5,030 bases of DNA from an uncultured Bacteroidales bacterium (GTDB taxonomy: Bacteria > Bacteroidota > Bacteroidia > Bacteroidales > Muribaculaceae). The position numbers were made by a program, and so were the translations under genes. The notes under the pieces were generated by a model. The model made no database searches, was not told where the DNA came from, and saw only the letters and a program-made list of their open reading frames with translations. Positions 1-5,030 of this stretch are shown in pieces. How positions within the stretch are numbered: the stretch's first letter is position 1; each line of letters begins with the position of its first letter. The stretch spans positions 1-5,030 of the forward strand of contig CALZQD010000148.1 of the NCBI GenBank assembly GCA_945828175.1, given 5' to 3'.

Positions 1-45
1 GATTCCTCTACGTCTCGTGGGCTCGGAGATGTGTATAAGAGACAG
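1..45 (+). other. Untrimmed Illumina Nextera adapter (i7 side), not genomic
   Basis: This stretch is synthetic. Bases 1-3 (GAT) match the end of the P7 oligo. Bases 4-11 (TCCTCTAC) match the Nextera i7 index I remember as N712. Bases 12-26 are GTCTCGTGGGCTCGG, and 27-45 are the 19-bp Tn5 mosaic end AGATGTGTATAAGAGACAG. The order is exactly that of a Nextera library molecule. Genomic DNA starts at 46, where a ferredoxin reading frame begins to make sense. The left edge is therefore a library fragment end carried into the assembly. Any gene called across 1-45 is partly artefact. Confidence 0.98.
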
Positions 46-216
46 GTGCATGGCTTGTTTGGGGCATTTGCGGACGCATTTGCCACATTCGATGCAGAGC
101 TTGTAGTCGATGACGGGATAGCCTTCGGAGTCCTGTGTTATGGCGCCGACGGGGCAGACTTTGATCAGGGGACAGACGTGGTTGTGGGGACAGATGTTTT
201 TATCTACTTGTATCAT
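46..216 (-). CDS. Small iron-sulfur ferredoxin, 3' end cut off by adapter junction
   Basis: A 57-codon fragment starts at the ATG at 216-214 (MIQVDKNICPHN...) and is still open where genomic DNA ends at 46. It carries seven cysteines: C9, C15 and C21 (followed by Pro), then C41-x2-C44-x2-C47-x3-C51-Pro. The second group is the classic 4Fe-4S motif and the whole is a ferredoxin fold with two clusters, so the likely role is cytoplasmic electron transfer; the partner is unknown. The first group has one cysteine fewer than a normal 2[4Fe-4S] ferredoxin. Small Bacteroidales ferredoxins of this kind are about 55-65 residues, so probably only a few residues are missing. Continuing the frame through the adapter adds 15 artificial residues and no stop, so that tail should be ignored. 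The start is supported by a good promoter about 28 nt upstream and an A-rich leader. There is no Shine-Dalgarno site, as is usual in this phylum. Confidence 0.9.
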
Positions 217-243
217 GTGGTTTATGTGGTTTATTATTTTTTG

Positions 244-274
244 CAAATTTAGCCGAATATTCGTGTTCTGCAAA
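244..274 (-). promoter_or_regulatory. Bacteroidota-type promoter for the ferredoxin gene
   Basis: Read on the minus strand, TTTG (274-271) is followed by 19 nt and then TAAATTTG (251-244). This fits the Bacteroidota primary sigma consensus of TTTG, 19-21 nt, TAnnTTTG. Transcription would start near 237-240, giving a leader of roughly 20 nt before the ATG at 216. The spacer contains the perfect 10-bp palindrome CGAATATTCG (254-263), which could be an operator. The assignment rests on sequence match and position only. Confidence 0.75.
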
Positions 275-285
275 ACGGATTTTGC
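270..285. repeat. Perfect 6-bp inverted repeat between flavoprotein and ferredoxin genes
   Basis: GCAAAA (270-275) and TTTTGC (280-285) form a perfect stem with a 4-nt loop. The repeat lies 14 nt past the stop of the flavoprotein gene and overlaps the -33 element of the ferredoxin promoter. No U-run follows on the minus strand, so it is a weak terminator candidate. It could instead be a protein-binding site over the promoter. The role is undecided. Confidence 0.45.
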
Positions 286-299
286 CTATCTTCGCTGAT

Positions 300-782
300 T
301 CAGGGTTTGCTTTTGCCGACGGCGGGCTCGGTGAGGGTGATGCGGACGATGGTTGTGCGCGGGAGGCTGCGGGCGATGGCTTCGTCGAAGTGGTCTAAGT
401 AACGGGGCAGGAAGCGCCGGCAGATGAGACTGAGGGCGTGGATTTTTTCGGCATCGTCGGTGACGATGGCGGCTGTGCCAAGGGCGACGGCCGAGTGGTA
501 GTATTCGGTGAAGTTGTTTTTTTCTTCTTCGTATCGCGGGCTGCATTTGCTGACGGCCGACAGGCTGACGACGGGATTGACGGCGAGGCAGTCGAGTTTC
601 TCGCCTTCGCCGGCGCAGTGGAAGTAGAATGTCAAACGGCCGTCGCGGGCGAGCGAGAGGGGCAGGCCGTAGGGCGTGCCGTCGGGACGGGTCATGCTGA
701 CGGTGACGTAGGGCGCGCGGTCGAAGACTTCGAGAGCCCAGTCGGCGTCTTTCTGACGAGACGCTTTTCTCATTGGTTTCAT
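300..782 (-). CDS. Pyridoxamine 5'-phosphate oxidase family (Nim-like) flavoprotein
   Basis: The protein has 160 residues, typical for this family of small split-barrel FMN-binding proteins (COG3467/Pyridox_ox_2, which includes the nitroimidazole-resistance Nim proteins). Family landmarks occur in order: an N-terminal basic MRKASRQ-like start, PDGTPYGLPLS at 33-43, FHCAGEGEKLD at 54-64 followed by NPVVSLSAV, a second strand segment around 93-110 (EYYHSAVALGTAAIVTDD), the helix AEKIHALSLICRRF at 111-124, and a C-terminal strand TTIVRITLTE ending GKSKP. No signal peptide is seen, so it is cytoplasmic. The substrate cannot be told from sequence, and membership does not by itself mean metronidazole resistance. 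The start at 782 gives MKPM; the ATG at 773 (residue 4) is equally plausible. It follows a terminator and has a candidate promoter close upstream, so it is probably transcribed separately from the amidase gene. Confidence 0.88.
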   Translation of the reverse strand: MKPMRKASRQKDADWALEVFDRAPYVTVSMTRPDGTPYGLPLSLARDGRLTFYFHCAGEGEKLDCLAVNPVVSLSAVSKCSPRYEEEKNNFTEYYHSAVALGTAAIVTDDAEKIHALSLICRRFLPRYLDHFDEAIARSLPRTTIVRITLTEPAVGKSKP

Positions 783-808
783 AGTTTTTCGCTTTTTGGG
801 GTTGACGG

Positions 809-816
809 CAAAATTA
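809..816 (-). promoter_or_regulatory. Candidate -7 element for the flavoprotein gene
   Basis: On the minus strand 816-809 reads TAATTTTG, a match to TAnnTTTG, in an AT-rich stretch. A transcript starting near 802 would have a leader of about 20 nt before the ATG at 782. The -33 box is poor: the nearest match is GTTG (836-833), with only a 16-nt spacer, and it touches the upstream terminator stem. The same AT-rich bases also serve as the tail of that terminator. Confidence 0.45.
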
Positions 817-835
817 TAAAAATTATAAATGACAA

Positions 836-864
836 CGGGGCGATTTCGCGTTGAAATCGCCCCG
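836..864 (-). terminator. Rho-independent terminator of the amidase gene
   Basis: A perfect 12-bp inverted repeat, CGGGGCGATTTC (836-847) and GAAATCGCCCCG (853-864), encloses a 5-nt loop. On the minus strand it lies 51 nt past the amidase stop codon and is followed by a T-rich run reaching to about 810. In the plus direction no T-run follows, so it acts as a minus-strand terminator. It insulates the flavoprotein gene from the upstream unit. Confidence 0.85.
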
Positions 865-915
865 CTGTATCGGGTAGACTGTGGCCGGACGGCGGAGCCC
901 GGCGCGGATTATCGT

Positions 916-3489
916 TTATTTCACGAATTTGACTGTCTGAACCTCAGAGGCGGTTGCTGCTTTGACGACGTAGACGCCGGCGGGAAGCGAAGCGATAGAT
1001 ACGGTCGAAGCGGCTGCCGATGCGACTTTGGCGCCTGCGACATTGTAGATGTCGACGGCTTTGACAGCTTCGTCAGAGATGACGCAGACATAGTCGCCGC
1101 TGACTTTGACGGCGAGCTTGCCGGCTACGACTGACTCGACACCGTCGGGGAGGTCGATATCGGTGATTTTGGCTTTGCGCTCAGCCTCGGTCCACTTGCT
1201 GTACTCGAGGTTGTGGTAGGCGATCTGACCGCTCCAGGGCTGATAGGGAGTCTCTTCGTCGTCGGGGTCGGTATATTGGTGAGTCAGATAGATGGCGTCG
1301 AGATACCATACGGTGCCGAAGGGCTTTTCGCCTGTGAAGTGGCCGATTTCGTCCTGATCAATGTCCCAGGCCATGAGACCCCAGCCACGGAAGTTGACGT
1401 TGAGCTGGTCGGCCTTGTAGGCGAGACCGTTGTCTTCGTAGATGCGCATATAGACGCCGGTGTTGCGGTTAGAGCCGTCGCCGTAGACCCACATCGTTAT
1501 GATGCCGTCGTTCTTGTCGCGGCGCATTTTGACGGCGCCGGCGGGATTGTGGACGCGCATATGCCAGTTTTCTTCGGCATTGTCGGGGTCGAAGCTGTAG
1601 ACGACGAGGAACGACGAGTTAACGCCGTAGAAGGGTGAGACGCCGATGCTGGTCGAAGCACATTCTTCTTTGATGAAGCCCTTGCTCGAGCCCGAGCCGC
1701 CGGGAGCCCAGAAGTCGGTCTCGTCTTTGAGTTCGTGGATGATGGTGCTTGAGGTCTTTTCGCGATACTCGGTGAGGAAGCGGAAGGCTGTGCCTGTGCC
1801 GACGTTGCCCGAGAGGTCGGTGAGACCGTCGGCTACGGTGACGAGGACGGCGCAGTCGACTGCATAATCTTCATGAGTGAGGAAGTGGAGCACAGAAGCA
1901 CCGCCGACGACGGCGTGGGTGATTGTGCCTTCATAAACCTTGCCGTTGGCGTCTCTGACGGTGATGAGGCCGCTGTGGTCTTCGTCATCGTTCCAGACGA
2001 TGGCTTCGTTGAACTCGATGCGTACGGGCGGACGTTGTGTGTAGAGGGCTTCGCCATCGGCATCGGGATAGGTGGTCACGACGTAGGGGGCCTCGGTGTC
2101 GGGCTCGGCCATGGTGAAGGTGAGTGTGTAGTCGCCGCCTTCGGTGCCGTCGTTGTCACCGTCGAGGAGCATGTTGGTCTGGCTGTTGCGGGCGATGCTG
2201 CCGTCGATCTTGATGGTGTATTCCCAGAGGGCTTCGAGTTTGCTGATGTCGACTTTCAGGGTGTAGTCGTTGAGCCATTCGGTTGTGATTACGCCGTCGT
2301 TGTCGATTGTGAGCGCCTGGTCGACTGTCTCGCGTACCATGTTGCGCGAGAAGGTGATGACGATGGGCTCGGTAGCGTCGACAGAGCTGAGGTCGGTGAG
2401 CGAGACAGAGCTGACGGTTGCGGGCATCGTGTTTGTCAGGGCGATGTCGCAGTGGGTGATGTAGTCGGCCGAGGTTGCGCCGCCGCTGAGGATGGTCACA
2501 GTCTTCGCAGCGGGCTCAAAGCCGGGAGCGCTGAACTCGAGAGTGTACTCCTTGCCAGCCTCAAGGCCTTCGAAGAGATAGAAGCCGTTGTGGATGAGGT
2601 TGGGGTTCTTCGTGTATTTGTTGAAGAGACCTTCGTAGGTGTCGGTGGTGTAGACCAGTTCGGTGCCCTGCACTTTGATAGTGGCGCCGTTGATGGGCTG
2701 GTTGTTCTCGGAGTTGCTGACAACGCCGGTGAGGATAGTCTGCGAGGGTAATTCGAGGTTGCGGTATTTCAGGATAGTCTGGAACGCTGCGAGGGCCTCG
2801 ATGCGCTTATACTCGTTGTTGATGTTGCGCTGCTGCTGAGAGGCGATAGTGTGGTAGCCGGCCTCGCTGAGTATCGACGCCATGTTGGTGCGACGGTTGA
2901 CAGAGAGGTAGGGATACTGGTTTTCGTGGGTCTGCGAACCTTTGTCATACCAGCAGCGGTCGTGCCAGTTGCCGCGCGATTTGACGCCCATGGCGCCGGC
3001 GAGGTTGGGCTCGAGGATGTCGCCGAAGGCTTTGCCGCCCTTGGGCTCTTTCTCGATGTCGACGCCTGCGTTGCGCCAGCCGCCGAAGAGAAGCAGAATC
3101 TCGTTGGGAGTGGCGGGGTCTGACGATGCGTCGGAGTGGATGCTGTAGAAGAAGTCGGCGCCGTAGGCGTTGGCTTCGTCAGAGCGTTCCTCGAGGCTGA
3201 CGGTGGTGTTGTCGTCGTAGCGGCAGAGCTTGATGTTCTCGTCGGCTATGTCGGTGTAGGTCTTGAGCATGTTCTCGATGCCGAGTGCGACGCGGACTGT
3301 CTTCTCAGCCTCTGAGTAGCCCCAGAGACCGCCGTTCTCGCGGCCCGAGTGGCCGGGGTCGATATAGAGCTTGAAGTCGCCCCATGCTATTTTCTGTCCG
3401 GCGTCCTGAGCGCTGAGTGCCGGAGCGGCCATCAAAGCCGTTGCTGCGATAAGAGTGGCTTTGGCTATATTTGTGATTGACGTTTTCAT
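916..3489 (-). CDS. Secreted N-acetylmuramoyl-L-alanine amidase with Ig-like modules and T9SS-type tail
   Basis: The preferred ATG at 3489 gives 857 residues starting MKTSITNIAK with a clear signal peptide (cut after ALSA, about residue 28). An ATG at 3519 would add ten residues and overlap the upstream gene. Residues about 38-243 form an Amidase_3 zinc hydrolase, which cleaves the MurNAc-L-Ala bond of peptidoglycan. Likely ligands are H47 (DPGHSG), E62 (AEKT) and H118 (YSIHSD), with catalytic E209 (LSEAGYHT), so the site looks intact. Next come a carboxypeptidase-regulatory-like beta domain (about 252-337), two Big_5/SbsA Ig-like domains (about 356-460 and 464-575), and a module at about 580-765 rich in Trp, Tyr and Gly (MWVYGDGSN, RGWGLMAWDI) resembling a jelly-roll binding domain that I cannot assign. 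The last 70 or so residues (DIYNVAGAKV, SLPAGVYVVKA, VKFVK at the end) match a type A T9SS sorting domain, implying export across the outer membrane. It starts 10 nt after the propeller gene, in the same transcription unit. Confidence 0.9.
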   Translation of the reverse strand: MKTSITNIAKATLIAATALMAAPALSAQDAGQKIAWGDFKLYIDPGHSGRENGGLWGYSEAEKTVRVALGIENMLKTYTDIADENIKLCRYDDNTTVSLEERSDEANAYGADFFYSIHSDASSDPATPNEILLLFGGWRNAGVDIEKEPKGGKAFGDILEPNLAGAMGVKSRGNWHDRCWYDKGSQTHENQYPYLSVNRRTNMASILSEAGYHTIASQQQRNINNEYKRIEALAAFQTILKYRNLELPSQTILTGVVSNSENNQPINGATIKVQGTELVYTTDTYEGLFNKYTKNPNLIHNGFYLFEGLEAGKEYTLEFSAPGFEPAAKTVTILSGGATSADYITHCDIALTNTMPATVSSVSLTDLSSVDATEPIVITFSRNMVRETVDQALTIDNDGVITTEWLNDYTLKVDISKLEALWEYTIKIDGSIARNSQTNMLLDGDNDGTEGGDYTLTFTMAEPDTEAPYVVTTYPDADGEALYTQRPPVRIEFNEAIVWNDDEDHSGLITVRDANGKVYEGTITHAVVGGASVLHFLTHEDYAVDCAVLVTVADGLTDLSGNVGTGTAFRFLTEYREKTSSTIIHELKDETDFWAPGGSGSSKGFIKEECASTSIGVSPFYGVNSSFLVVYSFDPDNAEENWHMRVHNPAGAVKMRRDKNDGIITMWVYGDGSNRNTGVYMRIYEDNGLAYKADQLNVNFRGWGLMAWDIDQDEIGHFTGEKPFGTVWYLDAIYLTHQYTDPDDEETPYQPWSGQIAYHNLEYSKWTEAERKAKITDIDLPDGVESVVAGKLAVKVSGDYVCVISDEAVKAVDIYNVAGAKVASAAASTVSIASLPAGVYVVKAATASEVQTVKFVK

Positions 3490-3499
3490 AGGGCGCTGA

Positions 3500-4354
3500 T
3501 TATTTGATGTTGACAACATAAATGGCTGCGTCGGCAGCGTTCTCGAATGCGACTTTGCGGCCGTCGGGCGATACCGAGGGTGTCATCGGTATCATGTCGG
3601 CACGACGGGTGATGACCGATGTCTTGCCGTTGGAGGTGTCGACCGATTTGAGCTGCGAGGATGTGAATCTCTCGCCGTTGTCCTCGACGACGGTGTAGAC
3701 TATTGTCTTGCTGTCGGGAAGCCATGATGCGTGAGAGCCCTTGCCGAGCGAGCGGAGGCCGCTGCCGTCGGCGTTGATGAGCCACATGCCATTGCCGGGA
3801 ATCTGGAAGGCTATTTTGCTGCCGTCGGGTGAGAGGGCGGGGTTGATGACGGTCTTGCCGGCGAACTGGTTGAGAGCCTTGAATTCTTTAGCTGCCTTTG
3901 TCGGACGGGCGAGCATCGCAGAGTAGATGTCGGCAGCGGCGCACTTGTGTGCTTTCAGTCGGGGCGAAACGGCGTCGCGGCTCTTGGCCATGAGCACTTT
4001 CGATGTGCCGAGCTTGACGTCGAACGATTTGATTTCGTGGAAGACGCGGCCGTTCTCGACGATGTTGTTGCGGCTGATGATTGCTGCGCCGTCTTCGGTC
4101 CAGGTCATGTTGTAGCCTGTGCCGGCCTCGCGTGTGAGTTGACGCAGGGCTGTGCCGTCGGCGTTGGCGACGAGGATGCCGGTGTAGTTGTCGGTCGTCA
4201 CTGCGATTTTAGAGCCGTCGGGCGACCATACCGGAGCCATGAGGCCGCCGGGTGTCGACAGCAACTTCACGGGCGCGCCGTCGCTCTGTACCTGAGCGCC
4301 TGCGACACCTCCGATGGCCATGAGGGCCACAGCTAAGAAGAAATGCTTTTTCAT
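3500..4354 (-). CDS. Secreted PD40/TolB-like beta-propeller protein
   Basis: The protein has 284 residues and begins with a signal peptide (MKKHFFLAVALMAIGGVAGA, cut likely before Q21). No lipobox cysteine is present, so it should be free in the periplasm or outside the cell. The mature part carries repeated WD40-like PD40 motifs: WSPDGSKIAV near 43-52, WTEDGAAII near 85-93, SPDGSKIAF near 175-183, WLPDSKTIVY near 211-220 and SPDGRKVAF near 262-270. The gap between the second and third motifs is about twice the usual spacing, which suggests one degenerate blade at about 105-165 and a propeller of about six blades. NADGTALRQLT and NADGSGLRSLG are typical of the TolB C-terminal propeller, but the TolB N-terminal domain is absent, so this is not TolB. 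Such propellers usually bind proteins or ligands and no catalytic residues are evident. It precedes the amidase by 10 nt and may act with it, but this is inference. Confidence 0.85.
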   Translation of the reverse strand: MKKHFFLAVALMAIGGVAGAQVQSDGAPVKLLSTPGGLMAPVWSPDGSKIAVTTDNYTGILVANADGTALRQLTREAGTGYNMTWTEDGAAIISRNNIVENGRVFHEIKSFDVKLGTSKVLMAKSRDAVSPRLKAHKCAAADIYSAMLARPTKAAKEFKALNQFAGKTVINPALSPDGSKIAFQIPGNGMWLINADGSGLRSLGKGSHASWLPDSKTIVYTVVEDNGERFTSSQLKSVDTSNGKTSVITRRADMIPMTPSVSPDGRKVAFENAADAAIYVVNIK

Positions 4355-4401
4355 AAGGTGATGATTTTGGGTTAATTGAGTTATTTAAGTTTGATTGTTT
4401 T

Positions 4402-4436
4402 CGCGGATTTAAGGTAGATGCGCGGTTGATTTAAGG
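4402..4436. repeat. Two direct repeats in the propeller-amidase leader
   Basis: CGCGGATTTAAGG (4402-4414) and CGCGGTTGATTTAAGG (4421-4436) share CGCGG and GATTTAAGG, with the second copy two bases longer. A third partial copy, ATTTAAG, lies at 4383-4389. Copies start about 22-24 nt apart, roughly two helical turns. They lie between the candidate transcription start near 4458 and the start codon at 4354. They could be regulator-binding sites or leader RNA elements; nothing in the sequence decides this. Confidence 0.5.
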
Positions 4437-4464
4437 AGAGTGCTTCGAGCAGACTTAATTTTTA

Positions 4465-4496
4465 CAAAGGTAATGTAATAATTAGGATTTATCTAA
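4465..4496 (-). promoter_or_regulatory. Promoter for the propeller-amidase unit
   Basis: On the minus strand TACCTTTG (4472-4465) matches the TAnnTTTG element exactly. Upstream by 20 nt is TTAG (4496-4493), a three-of-four match to the -33 TTTG. Transcription would begin near 4458, leaving a leader of about 100 nt, long enough to carry control elements. The flanking 4473-4514 is very AT-rich. Confidence 0.65.
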
Positions 4497-4514
4497 TAAT
4501 TTTCTGAATTATTA
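4494..4514. repeat. AT-rich perfect inverted repeat at the -33 region
   Basis: TAATAATT (4494-4501) and AATTATTA (4507-4514) are perfect 8-bp arms around a 5-nt loop. The repeat overlaps the candidate -33 box of the propeller gene, a position typical of operators. AT-rich DNA makes chance palindromes common, so this is tentative. Confidence 0.4.
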
Positions 4515-4556
4515 ACAGTTGTTGCCATAATTTCACCTTTTGCGTCCGGGTGTTAA

Positions 4557-4606
4557 CAATCAGGCGCAGCAATGTAGCTGTATATTAATAATTTAACGCC
4601 TGATTG
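4557..4606. repeat. Inverted repeat spanning the stop codon of the hydrolase gene
   Basis: CAATCAGGCG (4557-4566) and CGCCTGATTG (4597-4606) are perfect 10-bp arms separated by 30 nt. One arm is inside the last codons of the SGNH hydrolase gene and the other is downstream of its stop (4585-4587). Within the loop, CAGC (4567-4570) pairs with GCTG (4577-4580) and stacks directly against one arm. The transcript could fold into a long hairpin that bulges out the AU-rich stretch containing the stop. No clean U-tract follows, so it is a possible 3'-end structure rather than a standard terminator. Confidence 0.5.
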
Positions 4607-5030
4607 ACGGCTTTGACGATGATGGGCTCCATCACTTCGTAGCCCTCGTTGCTGGGGTGGACGTAGTCGAAGCCGTAGTTTGGATTCAGCGCGCCGCCTT
4701 CGACAACCATCGGGCTGTAGTAGTCGACATACATGATGTTGTTGTCCTCGCAGTATTTTTTGAGCAACTTGTTGAGGGCGACGACTTGGCCGGGGGTGTC
4801 GGGAACTTCGGGGCGCCAGTCGATGCCTGCGGCGGGGAGGACCGAGCAGACGATGGGTGTGATGCCGTGCCAGCGCGCTATGTCGGTCATCGAGGCGATG
4901 TTGTCGACGATATGCTTGAGCTCGATTTCGCCGTTGTTGCGGGCTATGTCGTTGATGCCGGCGAGGATGACGACGACTTCGGGCTTGAGGTCGACGACGT
5001 CAGAACGGAAGCGTCCGAGCATCTGTGTCG
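4585..5030 (-). CDS. SGNH/GDSL-family hydrolase, 5' end beyond the window
   Basis: The reading frame is open to the right edge, so the gene is partial: about 147 residues of an enzyme usually around 200-250. The Met encoded at 5022-5020 is internal, because the preceding codons (Thr-Gln) and the following MLGRF continue a conserved family stretch. Numbering from that Met, block III is AGINDI with G22 and N24 as expected oxyanion-hole residues, and block V is DYVHP with D119 and H122 as the catalytic Asp and His. Block I (GDS, with the nucleophilic serine) and block II must lie to the right. The family hydrolyses esters on lipids, sugars or acylated polysaccharides; the substrate here is unknown. 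Without the N-terminus I cannot say whether it is secreted. It shares strand with the propeller gene, but the 230-nt gap with its own promoter suggests separate transcription. Confidence 0.9.
   Translation of the reverse strand, partial: TQMLGRFRSDVVDLKPEVVVILAGINDIARNNGEIELKHIVDNIASMTDIARWHGITPIVCSVLPAAGIDWRPEVPDTPGQVVALNKLLKKYCEDNNIMYVDYYSPMVVEGGALNPNYGFDYVHPSNEGYEVMEPIIVKAVNQALNY

Noticed and set aside
1..45. Tn5-like mosaic end as a sign of a natural transposon
   Set aside because: The mosaic end is joined to a Nextera i7 index and primer sequence, which occurs only in library preparation; no transposase or second end is present.
31..252. Plus-strand 73-residue reading frame at the left end
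   Set aside because: It begins with GTG inside the synthetic mosaic end and runs antisense to the ferredoxin gene, whose minus-strand cysteine motifs are unmistakable.
438..854. 138-residue plus-strand frame
   Set aside because: It is antisense to the flavoprotein gene, runs through the terminator stem and has low-complexity Val/Phe/Gly composition, so it is a shadow.
1873..2751. Long 292-residue plus-strand frame
   Set aside because: It is antisense to the amidase gene, has the Val/Gly/Asp-rich composition expected of a shadow of GC-rich codons, and shows no recognisable domain.
3490..3519. Upstream ATG at 3519 for the amidase
   Set aside because: The extra ten residues are polar, precede a normal signal peptide and overlap the propeller gene; the ATG at 3489 gives a standard secreted start.
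3507..3519. ATGTTG-A-CAACAT palindrome near the propeller stop
   Set aside because: It lies in codons of the conserved C-terminal strand of the propeller, is short and has no nearby promoter match, so it is probably chance.
4494..4529. Possible 11-codon minus-strand leader peptide starting ATGGCAACAACT
   Set aside because: It lies upstream of the better promoter for the propeller gene, so it would not be on that transcript, and nothing supports its expression beyond an AAAGGTG before the ATG.

Overview
The window looks like the end of a metagenome-assembled contig from a Bacteroidota organism. A gut Bacteroidales, possibly Muribaculaceae, is my best guess, but this is inference. Three things point there. 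Promoters on the minus strand match the Bacteroidota pattern (TTTG, about 19-20 nt, TAnnTTTG). One protein ends in a type IX secretion (T9SS) sorting-like domain. Start codons are preceded by A-rich leaders rather than clear Shine-Dalgarno sites. Coding DNA is GC-rich, intergenic DNA is AT-rich, and every supported gene lies on the minus strand.

The first 45 bases are not biological. They are an untrimmed Illumina Nextera adapter: the last 3 bases of the P7 oligo, an 8-base i7 index, the transposon read-2 sequence and the 19-bp mosaic end. Genomic DNA starts at 46, inside a small ferredoxin gene whose frame runs on through the adapter without a stop.

Layout on the minus strand, from right to left in transcription order: (1) a 3' fragment of an SGNH/GDSL hydrolase (4585-5030); (2) a 230-bp AT-rich gap (4355-4584) holding inverted repeats, a promoter and repeated leader motifs; (3) a likely two-gene transcription unit, with a secreted PD40/TolB-like beta-propeller protein (3500-4354) followed 10 nt later by a large secreted N-acetylmuramoyl-L-alanine amidase with Ig-like modules and a T9SS-type tail (916-3489); (4) a strong hairpin terminator (836-864); (5) a Nim-like/pyridoxamine 5'-phosphate oxidase-family flavoprotein (300-782); (6) a promoter, then the truncated seven-cysteine ferredoxin (46-216).

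The propeller and amidase probably act outside the cytoplasm on the cell wall or at the cell surface. The flavoprotein and the ferredoxin are both redox proteins, but the ferredoxin has its own promoter, so a functional link is only a possibility. I see no CRISPR array, mobile element, tRNA, rRNA or defence system. No convincing new system is visible; the main points of interest are the adapter artefact, the ferredoxin cysteine pattern, the amidase architecture and the structured intergenic DNA.
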